A stretch of 64,000 nt of DNA from an uncultured Alteromonadaceae bacterium (GTDB lineage: Bacteria > Pseudomonadota > Gammaproteobacteria > Enterobacterales > Alteromonadaceae). The stretch lies in contig CANMXU010000009.1 in assembly GCA_947501935.1 (NCBI GenBank), positions 62,001 to 126,000 of the forward strand. Reading direction: 5' to 3'. The translations under genes and the position numbers were made by a program. Positions within the stretch are counted from its first letter, which is position 1; each line of letters opens with the position of its first letter. The notes under the pieces are model-generated. The model ran no database searches. It saw only the letters and a list, made by a program, of their open reading frames with translations, and was not told the origin of the DNA. Shown here piece by piece: positions 56,300 to 64,000 of the stretch.

Positions 56300-56907
56300 T
56301 GTGGGTTAGACTCCTTATAACGATAAGTCTTAGCTTGTAGTTTTAAGCTTAGTCCGTCTTTGCTTTGATTAAGCTTATTAATACTAAAGTTGTGTAAGGT
56401 CACAATTCGCGGAAGACCTGCTATTTTACTGACAAAATGACCAAAGTCGTGATACGAACCAATTACTTCAATATCTATTGGTAACTCAACGTAAATTTCT
56501 CGAGTTATTTCTGGTTGCCAATTTAGCTTTACAAAATCTAAACTACTGGTGGTACCAACAAAAGTAATGTCGTCAAGCAAACCTGGAGTTTCGTGACTGT
56601 TAGGTAAGCTCTTTAACTGGTTTGCAAACATTAGCTCCGTTTCTTTCATTTGAGCCTTAAATAGCTCTAAGTTGGCTGCCACATGATATTTGGTTTGATA
56701 TTGACTTTTCAGGGTCGCTTCTTCAGCAACTGCTCGGTCTAAATGGTCAATTTTATCGCTTATCAACAAAAAGAACCCTAAAAACAAAACTACCGCAGCA
56801 AGAAAAATACCTAACACAGCTTTAGCAGCAGGCGGCCACTGGGCAACATTATCCATTTCAAGACCACTGAACTGGTCGGCAAATTGAGACATATCAAAAC
56901 TCATCAT
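56296..56907 (-). CDS. pilO: Type IV pilus assembly protein PilO
   Basis: 203 residues. A cytoplasmic tail, one membrane helix (AVLGIFLAAVVLFLGFFLLI), a coiled coil (LDRAVAEEATLKSQYQTKY) and a ferredoxin-like periplasmic domain (YVELPIDIEVIGSYHDFGHF). It forms heterodimers with PilN. It overlaps pilN by 4 bases (ATGA). Confidence 0.94.
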   Translation of the reverse strand: MMSFDMSQFADQFSGLEMDNVAQWPPAAKAVLGIFLAAVVLFLGFFLLISDKIDHLDRAVAEEATLKSQYQTKYHVAANLELFKAQMKETELMFANQLKSLPNSHETPGLLDDITFVGTTSSLDFVKLNWQPEITREIYVELPIDIEVIGSYHDFGHFVSKIAGLPRIVTLHNFSINKLNQSKDGLSLKLQAKTYRYKESNPQ

Positions 56908-57494
56908 TTACCTCCTTGGCTAGTAGCTTCTACGGCTGCATCAAAGTTTTCAACCAAACCTTTTATGCGAATACGCATTTTAAAATCACTTAACAATTTA
57001 CTTTTTGCATCATTACTAGTGATAGATTCTAAAATAGCATCAGTTAACAAGTCAGAGCGCTCAATTTCTCGTATCATATTAGCTAAGTGGTTATTCGACT
57101 CACTTTTACCGACAATTTGAACGCTATTTTCTTCTTTTACAATGCTGACTAAGTATACACCATTAGGTACAACTTTCGCTATTTCATCAAGCACTTGCGT
57201 ACCTACATTTCGGCTACGCTGCAGTTGTTTAATAACATCTATTCTTTGTGTTAAAGCGCTCTTTTTATCATTAAGGGTTTTAATTTCATTGATTTTGATA
57301 TCGAGTAGCTGAATTTCATTTTTTAGAAATTGATTGCGCTGTGTTTGGCCGTCAATACGCGCTTGGTAAACTTGACCGACAATAAAAACAATCGCAAAAG
57401 CAACACAACATACGGCTGCTAAAACGGTGAAAAATTGTTGTTGTTTTGCTTTTTGCGCTTCTTCACGCCATGGTAGTAGATTTATATATGCCAT
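56904..57494 (-). CDS. pilN: Type IV pilus assembly protein PilN
   Basis: 196 residues. Conserved N terminus INLLPWREEAQ binds PilM; a membrane helix (FTVLAAVCCVAFAIVFIVG) and a coiled-coil plus periplasmic ferredoxin-like domain follow. Overlaps pilM by 13 bases. Confidence 0.95.
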   Translation of the reverse strand: MAYINLLPWREEAQKAKQQQFFTVLAAVCCVAFAIVFIVGQVYQARIDGQTQRNQFLKNEIQLLDIKINEIKTLNDKKSALTQRIDVIKQLQRSRNVGTQVLDEIAKVVPNGVYLVSIVKEENSVQIVGKSESNNHLANMIREIERSDLLTDAILESITSNDAKSKLLSDFKMRIRIKGLVENFDAAVEATSQGGK

Positions 57495-58561
57495 TGCGAA
57501 AAACTCCTAAGGGCTAAACCAGTAGCAACCATTAATTGTGGAGCTACGCGCTCTAACTCTTCTTTATTAACTTTTTCTGAAATGGTCATGTCGACAAAAG
57601 GGTTGGCAACAACAGTATGTAGTCCTAACTCTTCGGCTAGTAACTCTTGAATACCTTCTACCAAACCACTACCACCTGAAATAAGCAGATAGTCAATTTT
57701 GTCTTTCCCACTCGAGGTTAAAAACATTTGCACAGCACGTCGAATTTGCTGAACTAAAATAGTATGAAAAGGTGCAAGTACTTCGAATGTGTAATTGGGA
57801 GGTAAGTCTTGAGTAACTTTCGCTGATTCGGCTTCTTCAAAGGTTTTATTATAATAAGAAACAATAGAGCGAGTGTATTGTTCACCGCCAAATATTTGGT
57901 CTCGGCTATAGATATGATTGCCAGCTTCGGTAACTGAAAATAAGGTCATGGTCGCGCCTATATCAACCATGGCAACTACTTTATCAACCGCATCATCAGG
58001 TAACTGCGACAAGCAAATATCATGTGAACGGCTAATCGCATACGACTCAACATCAATAACTTTAGCTTCAAAGCCTCCTGCTTCTAAAGCTGAAACACGC
58101 GCTTCAACTGACTCTGTTCGGGCTGCACTTAAAAGTACATTAATTTTACTGGGGTCTGATTCATTAACTTCTAAAGTTTCAAAGTCTAAGCTTACTTCGT
58201 CTAGAGGGTATGGAATTAAGGTATCGGCTTCTATTTCAATTTGACTAGCAAGTTCATCTTCACTGAGCGCGATATCCATGTAGATAACTTTAGTAATAAC
58301 GGTTTGACCAGAAACGGCAGCGGCAGCGTGAGAGATTGAAGAGGTTATTTGCTTTCTTACTTTAGCAATAATATTACCTACTGCTTCAATATCTTGAATT
58401 TCTCGATCGATAACTGCACCACGAGGCATAGGTTCGACTACAAAGGCTTCCAGGATATACCCATCATTTCCTTGGTTTAACAAAACAGCTTTAATAGAGT
58501 GGGATCCGATATCTATCCCTACTATCACCGATGTCTTCTTTTTCCATAGAGTGCTCAGCAT
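57482..58561 (-). CDS. pilM: Type IV pilus assembly protein PilM
   Basis: 359 residues. Actin-like ATPase fold: VGIDIGSHSIKAVLL (phosphate 1), AVSGQTVITKVIYMD, MVDIGATMTLFSV (phosphate 2), LISGGSGLVEG (adenosine). It binds the PilN tail at the inner face of the membrane. First gene of pilMNOPQ; the promoter lies in the 129-base gap shared with the PBP1a gene. Confidence 0.96.
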   Translation of the reverse strand: MLSTLWKKKTSVIVGIDIGSHSIKAVLLNQGNDGYILEAFVVEPMPRGAVIDREIQDIEAVGNIIAKVRKQITSSISHAAAAVSGQTVITKVIYMDIALSEDELASQIEIEADTLIPYPLDEVSLDFETLEVNESDPSKINVLLSAARTESVEARVSALEAGGFEAKVIDVESYAISRSHDICLSQLPDDAVDKVVAMVDIGATMTLFSVTEAGNHIYSRDQIFGGEQYTRSIVSYYNKTFEEAESAKVTQDLPPNYTFEVLAPFHTILVQQIRRAVQMFLTSSGKDKIDYLLISGGSGLVEGIQELLAEELGLHTVVANPFVDMTISEKVNKEELERVAPQLMVATGLALRSFSQWHI

Positions 58562-58690
58562 AACTACCTACTAGATCATATTGTTATAGTAATATTAGAC
58601 ATAATATAGATATATTTACATTTATTACATGCTTTTACGCGATATACTAGTACTATTAGTCAGTTTTAATATTTTATCGAGTTTTTTATT

Positions 58691-61294
58691 TTGTTTTCAC
58701 TCAAGCGATTAGCGAAAGTTGTTACTATTTTGTTTCTATTGCTCATTATAGCTGTATTTGGGTTCTATCTGAGCATTAAAGACGATTTACCTAGTGTCGA
58801 GTCATTAAAGAATCTAAAATGGCAAACCCCTATGCAAATATATAGCACAGATGGGCAGCTCATTTCACAATTCGGTGAAAAAAAACGCATTCCTTTAACA
58901 TTAGAGCAAATGCCTCAACAGCTGATCAACGCGATTTTAGCTTCAGAAGATGAACGCTTTTATTTACATTTTGGTGTTGACCCAATAGGTATGACCCGCG
59001 CAGTACTTGGCAAATTAATGGGCCAAAATAAAGGTGGTGCAAGTACTATTACCATGCAAGTAGCTCGAGAATTTTTCTTAAGTCGTGAAGTGACCTACAT
59101 CCGAAAAATTCGTGAAATATTTACTGCTTTTCATATTGAAAGTTTATTAAGCAAAGATGAAATTCTTGCTCTTTATATGAACAAAATTGAATTAAGCCAT
59201 CGCGCTTTTGGTTTTGGCGCTGCTGCACAAGTTTATTATGGTAAAGATGTTAAGGAATTAACTTTAGCGCAAATTGCGGTACTTGCCGGTTTACCGAAAG
59301 CTCCTTCAACTAAAAACCCAATAAGTTACCCTAACAATGCCTTAGCCAATAGAGCCATTGTTTTAAAGCGTATGCTCGATAGTGACTTTATTAGCCTAAC
59401 GGAATATCGCAAAGCTATGAACGCGCCAATTACAGCTAAACCTCATGGCGTGGAAATCGCTTTAAATGCGCCTTATATTGCCGAAATGGCACATCAAGAA
59501 ATGGTTGAACGTTATGGCAAAGAACAAGCCTACACTGGTGGTTATAAAGTTTTTACCACTGTCGACTCAACACTACAAAATGCTGCTCAAAGTGCCGTAG
59601 TTGAAAATTTACTTAATTACGATTTCCGTCATGGCTATCGCGGTGCTATTAGCTCTTTAAGGCCTGAATTAAAACCTGATGAACGCCAGCCAGAACTTAT
59701 TGTTAAAACGCTTGAAGAGATAGAACCATTAACTTCAGAGGAAATATCTGCAGCACTAACTAAAATACCAAAATATCAGCAACTGCTCCCTGCAATAGTC
59801 ACTAATATTCAAGAACAAACAGCTAACATTGAATTAGTTGATGGCACGCAAGCTACGTTGTTATGGGAAGATATTGCTTGGGCGCGAAAGTATATAAATG
59901 ATCAAAAACAAGGTTTAGCACCCAAAAGTGCCAATGAAATATTTACTTATGCTGACATCATCTATGTAGTTAAAGTCAATAATGATAGATATCGCCTAAG
60001 CCAATTACCAAAAGCAAGCTCGGCATTGGTTTCACTATCACCTGATAATGGCGCCATTAAAGCGATTGTAGGTGGTTTTAGCTTTAAGCAAAGTCAGTTT
60101 AATCGCGCAACTCAAGCCAAACGCCAAGTAGGTTCAAACATTAAGCCATTCATTTACTCAGCTGCACTTGATAATGGTTTTACCTTAGCGACCTTAGTTA
60201 ACGACGCGCCGATCAATCAGTGGGATAAGGGAGCCGGTAGTGTTTGGCGACCAGCGAATTCGCCACCAAAATATCAAGGCCCTATTCGGGTACGTTCAGC
60301 CTTAGCCCAGTCTAAAAACGTGGTTGCGGTACGTTTATTACGTGAAGTTGGCTTAAGTAAAGCAATTGATCATTTATCGTTATTTGGTTTTGCACCCGAT
60401 GAATTACCAAGAAATGAAACATTAGCGCTTGGCTCTGCATCGTTAACACCTTTAGAAGTTGCCACTGGTTTTGCTACTTTTGCTAATGGCGGTTATTTAG
60501 TTGAGCCTTATATTATCGAACGCATTGAAGACTCTTTCGGCAAGGTGCTTTATCAAGCTAATCCTAAAATCGCTTGTGATGATTGCTTAGAGCAGCAGAT
60601 CTTAGCCACTGAAACCAATTCATTAACTGAAGATATCGATGCATTAGGTAGTGAAACAGAAGCTAGCTCGGATGAAGCTTCAAACTTATCAGCGACTACA
60701 GAACCAGTAATAATACCAGAGCAAGCCGAACGGGTAATTTCACCACAAAATGCTTTCTTAGTTACCGAGGCATTAAATTCGGCAATTTGGGGAGCTGATT
60801 GGTCAACAAAACCTTTTTGGCAAGGTACTGGCTTTCGCGCAAGAACGCTTAAACGCCGTGATATTGCCGGAAAAACCGGTACAACCAACGAAGGTAAAGA
60901 TGCTTGGTTTTCAGGCTTTAGTCGCCGCTTAGTAACCACTACTTGGATAGGTTTTGATGATCACAGTAAAAATTTAGGCCGAACTGCTTATAATAGTAAC
61001 TTAGACAAGAACCAAGTTACTGGCACAGAAGCGGGGGCAAAATCAGCACAACCGTCATGGATAATGTTCATGAAAGTAGCATTAGAAAGTTACCCGGCAG
61101 AAAGCTTTGTTCAACCGCAAGACGTACTTTATGTTCGTATCGATAAAGCCACCGGCAAGTTAACCAAAAAAACCGATAAAAGCAGTTTGTTTGAATATTT
61201 TGCTATTGGCACCGAGCCAAGTGATTATGTTACTCAAGATAACAGCAGTGAAATTCTTGACGGCAATATCACGGTTGAAGAAGAGTTGTTTTAG
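58691..61294 (+). CDS. mrcA: Penicillin-binding protein 1A (bifunctional)
   Basis: 867 residues. TTG start 58691 is used because it gives the expected short cytoplasmic head before the membrane helix (VVTILFLLLIIAVFGFYL) and no ATG is near; its Shine-Dalgarno is weak. Glycosyltransferase domain with Glu86 in ASEDERFYLHFG and GASTITMQVARE; an OB-type insert; transpeptidase domain with Ser482 in GSNIKPF, SKN in AQSKNVV, and GKTGTTNEGKDAWFSG. It polymerises and cross-links peptidoglycan. Divergent from pilM, as in Pseudomonas, Vibrio and Shewanella. Confidence 0.95.
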   Translation: MFSLKRLAKVVTILFLLLIIAVFGFYLSIKDDLPSVESLKNLKWQTPMQIYSTDGQLISQFGEKKRIPLTLEQMPQQLINAILASEDERFYLHFGVDPIGMTRAVLGKLMGQNKGGASTITMQVAREFFLSREVTYIRKIREIFTAFHIESLLSKDEILALYMNKIELSHRAFGFGAAAQVYYGKDVKELTLAQIAVLAGLPKAPSTKNPISYPNNALANRAIVLKRMLDSDFISLTEYRKAMNAPITAKPHGVEIALNAPYIAEMAHQEMVERYGKEQAYTGGYKVFTTVDSTLQNAAQSAVVENLLNYDFRHGYRGAISSLRPELKPDERQPELIVKTLEEIEPLTSEEISAALTKIPKYQQLLPAIVTNIQEQTANIELVDGTQATLLWEDIAWARKYINDQKQGLAPKSANEIFTYADIIYVVKVNNDRYRLSQLPKASSALVSLSPDNGAIKAIVGGFSFKQSQFNRATQAKRQVGSNIKPFIYSAALDNGFTLATLVNDAPINQWDKGAGSVWRPANSPPKYQGPIRVRSALAQSKNVVAVRLLREVGLSKAIDHLSLFGFAPDELPRNETLALGSASLTPLEVATGFATFANGGYLVEPYIIERIEDSFGKVLYQANPKIACDDCLEQQILATETNSLTEDIDALGSETEASSDEASNLSATTEPVIIPEQAERVISPQNAFLVTEALNSAIWGADWSTKPFWQGTGFRARTLKRRDIAGKTGTTNEGKDAWFSGFSRRLVTTTWIGFDDHSKNLGRTAYNSNLDKNQVTGTEAGAKSAQPSWIMFMKVALESYPAESFVQPQDVLYVRIDKATGKLTKKTDKSSLFEYFAIGTEPSDYVTQDNSSEILDGNITVEEELF

Positions 61295-61618
61295 CCATAA
61301 CAACCTATATTCCTTAAAGGCATGGCATTACATGACAGTACAATGTAATAGATAGGTGGTCAGACGCTATAGTTCGGCCACTTTATTCGCAAAAAAGTTC
61401 CGAATTAAGTCTAACCCGTTAATAAAAGAAAGCTATCCAGATTTATAATTATTAAAAGCAAAGCCCCGACAATAAACTGCGATGCTATTTTACCTCATAT
61501 TCTCCCCAATAGATTATCCTCTGTGTTTCAATCAAAGAACAAACACATTGCTTTCAAAACATTATTATCTTAAGTTATCAAGCTACAAATGTAGTATATA
61601 TAACAACAAGGATGGGAT
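61295..61618. other. Intergenic region
   Basis: 324 bases between PBP1a and the coiled-coil protein. No terminator-like hairpin with T tract, no small gene and no clear operator was seen. Confidence 0.5.
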
Positions 61619-62482
61619 GTGAAAAGAATCGTAAGAAACACAATACTTATTAGTGCAACATTTATTATCGGGGCATTCAGTGGCTATCACTTAGTAGTAA
61701 ATGAGCAAACTTCTATTCAAAAACAAGAAAACATAGAGCAGGTCATATTAACGCCAACGGCTGCTACTGAAGCTAAGGCGCTAGAAAAGCATTCAATAGC
61801 CGAAAGTCAGCCTAATAACGGCAATGCCTTAACCTTATTACAAGATGAAAATAAAGAATTAAAGGAGCTCATTGCCCAACTTGATACTAGGCTGAAATCT
61901 CAACGTGAAAAAGTAAAAAAATTGTTTCAATCAAGAAAAAACTCAGGTGATACTAAACAAAAATTATCGGCAGCACTTGATCGCAATAAGCTGCTCGAAG
62001 ATAAATTAATACAATATGAGCCCGACTTAGTCAGAGCTGATGAAACGATAAGTGATGAGCAATTAGCGGAAGTTTTTGCTGAACTACCAGATAGTTTTTA
62101 TTTTAAAGGTATCCCCGCAAGCCGACGAGAAGTCATTGTTGATTATCACCAGCAACCTGAAGACTTAGATGAGGGTTATGCTTTACAACAAAAAATATCT
62201 GACTTTATTCATACTCACCCCAGAGCACCTGAAGTGACATTGACCTCGCTAACCTGTAAACAAACACAATGCGAATTATATATAGAAGAAAAAGTCACCC
62301 GAAAAAACCTACTGGACCAAGGTTATAAGAAAGAAGAAATCATGGAAATTCAAAGAACTCAAGACTCTGCTCAAAAAACAATTATCAACGATTTACGTAA
62401 ACACTCAACAATTGTAGTGCGGTCTAAAGCGCACCTTAGCAGTTACTTTTATGGCTATTATTTATTTGAATTAAGTAGTTAA
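61619..62482 (+). CDS. Hypothetical membrane-anchored coiled-coil protein
   Basis: 287 residues from GTG 61619, with AAGGA at a suitable distance. One N-terminal membrane helix (TILISATFIIGAFSGYHL), a coiled coil (~75-145; LLQDENKELKELIAQLDTRLK, KLSAALDRNKLLEDKL), then a periplasmic domain with a Cys pair in LTCKQTQCELYI. No named family was recognised. Divergence from its neighbours and its own convergent terminator support a single-gene unit. Confidence 0.7.
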   Translation: MKRIVRNTILISATFIIGAFSGYHLVVNEQTSIQKQENIEQVILTPTAATEAKALEKHSIAESQPNNGNALTLLQDENKELKELIAQLDTRLKSQREKVKKLFQSRKNSGDTKQKLSAALDRNKLLEDKLIQYEPDLVRADETISDEQLAEVFAELPDSFYFKGIPASRREVIVDYHQQPEDLDEGYALQQKISDFIHTHPRAPEVTLTSLTCKQTQCELYIEEKVTRKNLLDQGYKKEEIMEIQRTQDSAQKTIINDLRKHSTIVVRSKAHLSSYFYGYYLFELSS

Positions 62483-62537
62483 AGTCACCGAGTTATATCA
62501 CTCACTACTAACAAGTTATGTCGTATTAGATTTCAAC

Positions 62538-62593
62538 AAAAAGCCCGTTAATTACCTTATTTAAATTCATGTTAGGTAACGAACGGGCTTTTT
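62538..62593. terminator. Long bidirectional terminator
   Basis: Stem AAAAAGCCCGTT / AACGGGCTTTTT, extended by TTACCT / AGGTAA, between the coiled-coil gene and convergent argA. Confidence 0.9.
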
Positions 62594-62622
62594 ATTAACA
62601 GCAATCTCGGTTTAAACTCAGT

Positions 62623-63930
62623 TTAAATATTTTTACTAAATACCTTCGACTTACGTTGCAGGTTATACATTTTCTGTTTACCTTCAGGCAATTTTTTTAC
62701 TGATTGTTCAATAAAGCCTTGTTCTAAAAACCAATGAGCGCTGACGGTAGTTAAAACAAAAATAGAGTCTAGCCCTTGGCTTTTCGCCTCAGCTTCTACC
62801 GCTTCAATTAAGCGTACGCCGCGTTGTCCGCCACGATAATCAGGATGAATAACCACACAAGCCACTTCACCAGTATTATTATCTGGATACGGGTATAACG
62901 CCGCACAGGCGATAATAACTTCTTCTTTTTTGATCACGGTAAATTGTTCAATTTCCGTTTCCAAAAGTTCACGTGAACGTTTAACTAAAGTGCCTTCTTC
63001 TTCCATAGGTGCTATCAGTTCTAAAATACCACCGACATCGTCAATAGAAGCAGTACTTATCTGTTCGCGGTGATCTTTGGCAATAAGCGTACCCGAGCCG
63101 TCACGCGTAAATAGCTCTTGTAACAAGGTGCTGTCATTCTCATAACTAATGCAATGGCAGCGGTCTACACCTTGTTGATTACTCTGTAAAATGGCGCGCA
63201 TTAATAACTGCTTTTCATATTCATCAGTTTTGGTGATTAAGTCTCGTACTGTACTTAAACCACAACTTTTAATTAGTGCGCCGGAGGCATCAAGCAAGCC
63301 GTCTTGGTCGGTAAAAGTGATCAATTTGTCTGCTTGCAAAGAAATCGCGGTTTGGGTGGCAACATCTTCCAGTGATAAGTTGAAAACTTCACCCGTTGAC
63401 GAATAACCTACTGGCGAAAGCAAAACAATCGAGCCAAAATCGAGCTGGGTATTTATACCAACACTGTCAATTTTACGCACTAAACCTGTGTGTTTAAAGT
63501 CAACACCATTACGTACACCCATAGGTTTGGCAATAACAAAATTACCGGTACTGACACGAATTTGCGCGCCATGCATGGGCGAGTTAATTAGTCCCATAGT
63601 TAATAACGCTTCAATATGAATACGCATAGAACCGGTGGCATCTTTTACTGCGGCTAAGGTTTCACCGTCGGTTATGCGAACATTATCTTCGAACTCTTGA
63701 TTCACGCCGCGATAATGCATGCGATCTTCAATTTGCGGACGGGCACCATGCACTAAAACTAGCTTTACGCCTAAGCTACGTAATAAGGCGATATCATGAA
63801 TAATATTAGAAAAATTAGGGTGTAGTACGGCTTCACCACCAAACATCAATACAAAGGTTTTGCCCCGATGCGCATTAATATAAGGCGCGGCGTTTCTAAA
63901 CCACTTCACATTATTTTTATTTGAATCCAT
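62623..63930 (-). CDS. argA: N-acetylglutamate synthase
   Basis: 435 residues. An amino-acid-kinase-like domain (TFVLMFGGEAVLHPNF, VLVHGARPQIEDRM, VLLSPVGYSSTGEVFN, ITFTDQDGLLD) is fused to a GNAT acetyltransferase (VACVVIHPDYRGGQRGVRLIEAVE, TVSAHWFLEQGF). It acetylates glutamate with acetyl-CoA, the first step of arginine synthesis, and is normally arginine-inhibited through the kinase-like domain. The length matches E. coli ArgA. Confidence 0.96.
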   Translation of the reverse strand: MDSNKNNVKWFRNAAPYINAHRGKTFVLMFGGEAVLHPNFSNIIHDIALLRSLGVKLVLVHGARPQIEDRMHYRGVNQEFEDNVRITDGETLAAVKDATGSMRIHIEALLTMGLINSPMHGAQIRVSTGNFVIAKPMGVRNGVDFKHTGLVRKIDSVGINTQLDFGSIVLLSPVGYSSTGEVFNLSLEDVATQTAISLQADKLITFTDQDGLLDASGALIKSCGLSTVRDLITKTDEYEKQLLMRAILQSNQQGVDRCHCISYENDSTLLQELFTRDGSGTLIAKDHREQISTASIDDVGGILELIAPMEEEGTLVKRSRELLETEIEQFTVIKKEEVIIACAALYPYPDNNTGEVACVVIHPDYRGGQRGVRLIEAVEAEAKSQGLDSIFVLTTVSAHWFLEQGFIEQSVKKLPEGKQKMYNLQRKSKVFSKNI

Positions 63931-63961
63931 GACTTGCTACTTTTATGTTAAAAATTTCAGA

Positions 63962-64000
63962 TAAAAAAAGCGATTAGTTTTACCTGAGCAGAACTAATCG
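63962..64000 (-). terminator. Hairpin with T tract just upstream of argA
   Basis: On the minus strand CGATTAGTT ... AACTAATCG is followed by a T run and ends about 30 bases before the argA ATG. It is either the terminator of a gene beyond the window or an attenuator in the argA leader; the right edge of the window prevents a decision. Confidence 0.65.

Overview
The window is an AT-rich, gene-dense chromosomal segment of a marine gammaproteobacterium, most likely Colwelliaceae/Alteromonadales. The evidence is conserved gene order plus lifestyle genes: hslR-hslO, pckA, ompR-envZ, the pilMNOPQ-aroK-aroB-damX-dam block divergent from the PBP1a gene, rpe-trpS, argA, a PEP-CTERM protein, a TorF-type porin, a T2SS gspC and a glucosylglycerate (compatible solute) operon. 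No rRNA, tRNA, CRISPR array, prophage or insertion sequence was seen. Everything here comes from reading motifs and context; no database search was run.

Layout. 1-2.2 kb: 3'-truncated gspC (minus), then hslR-hslO (Hsp15, Hsp33). 2.2-7.3 kb: PEP-CTERM protein, pckA, and ompR-envZ (minus). 7.4-13.2 kb: a mini LETM1-like protein, a secreted Cys protein, outer-membrane phospholipase A, a tandem OB-fold protein, and a two-gene unit with a sugar-dehydrogenase-like propeller/TM/SHOCT protein and a VTT membrane protein. 13.2-22.5 kb: a redox block with an FAD-linked oxidase, a fused indolepyruvate ferredoxin oxidoreductase, a GMC dehydrogenase with its small Tat subunit, a Crp/Fnr regulator and an AraC regulator. 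22.7-32.3 kb: a very large lipoprotein divergent from a four-gene operon (glycerate kinase, GpgP, GpgS, GH13 phosphorylase) that forms a closed synthesis/recycling loop for glucosylglycerate, then a LysR regulator. 32.3-35.7 kb: a ToxR/CadC-like regulator divergent from a CPBP protease and a secreted protein. 35.9-40.7 kb: an accessory patch with an FAD monooxygenase carrying a DnaJ-like zinc-finger head, a cytidylyltransferase and a CDP-alcohol phosphatidyltransferase lying between a decayed and an intact MmcQ/YjbR gene, and a small basic protein. 40.8-46.4 kb: an OprC-like copper TonB receptor with Met-rich loops, a class D beta-lactamase, and a trypsin-like protease/FHA membrane protein pair. 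46.5-64 kb: mainly core genes (trpS, rpe, dam, damX, aroB, aroK, pilQ-M, PBP1a, argA), with a TorF-like porin and a DUF2970 protein inserted on the opposite strand between rpe and dam.

Most notable: (a) the porin at 48631 has a clear sigma-54 -24/-12 element and two GCAC-N7-GTGC NtrC-type sites, so it is probably nitrogen-regulated; (b) the cytidylyltransferase/CDP-alcohol transferase pair sits between duplicated MmcQ/YjbR sequence and may make an unusual phospholipid head group; (c) three TTTCA repeats at exact 10-bp spacing lie between the ToxR-like regulator and the CPBP operon; (d) several domain combinations (propeller-TM-SHOCT, zinc-finger-FAD monooxygenase, tandem OB folds, stand-alone LETM1-like) have no obvious standard annotation.
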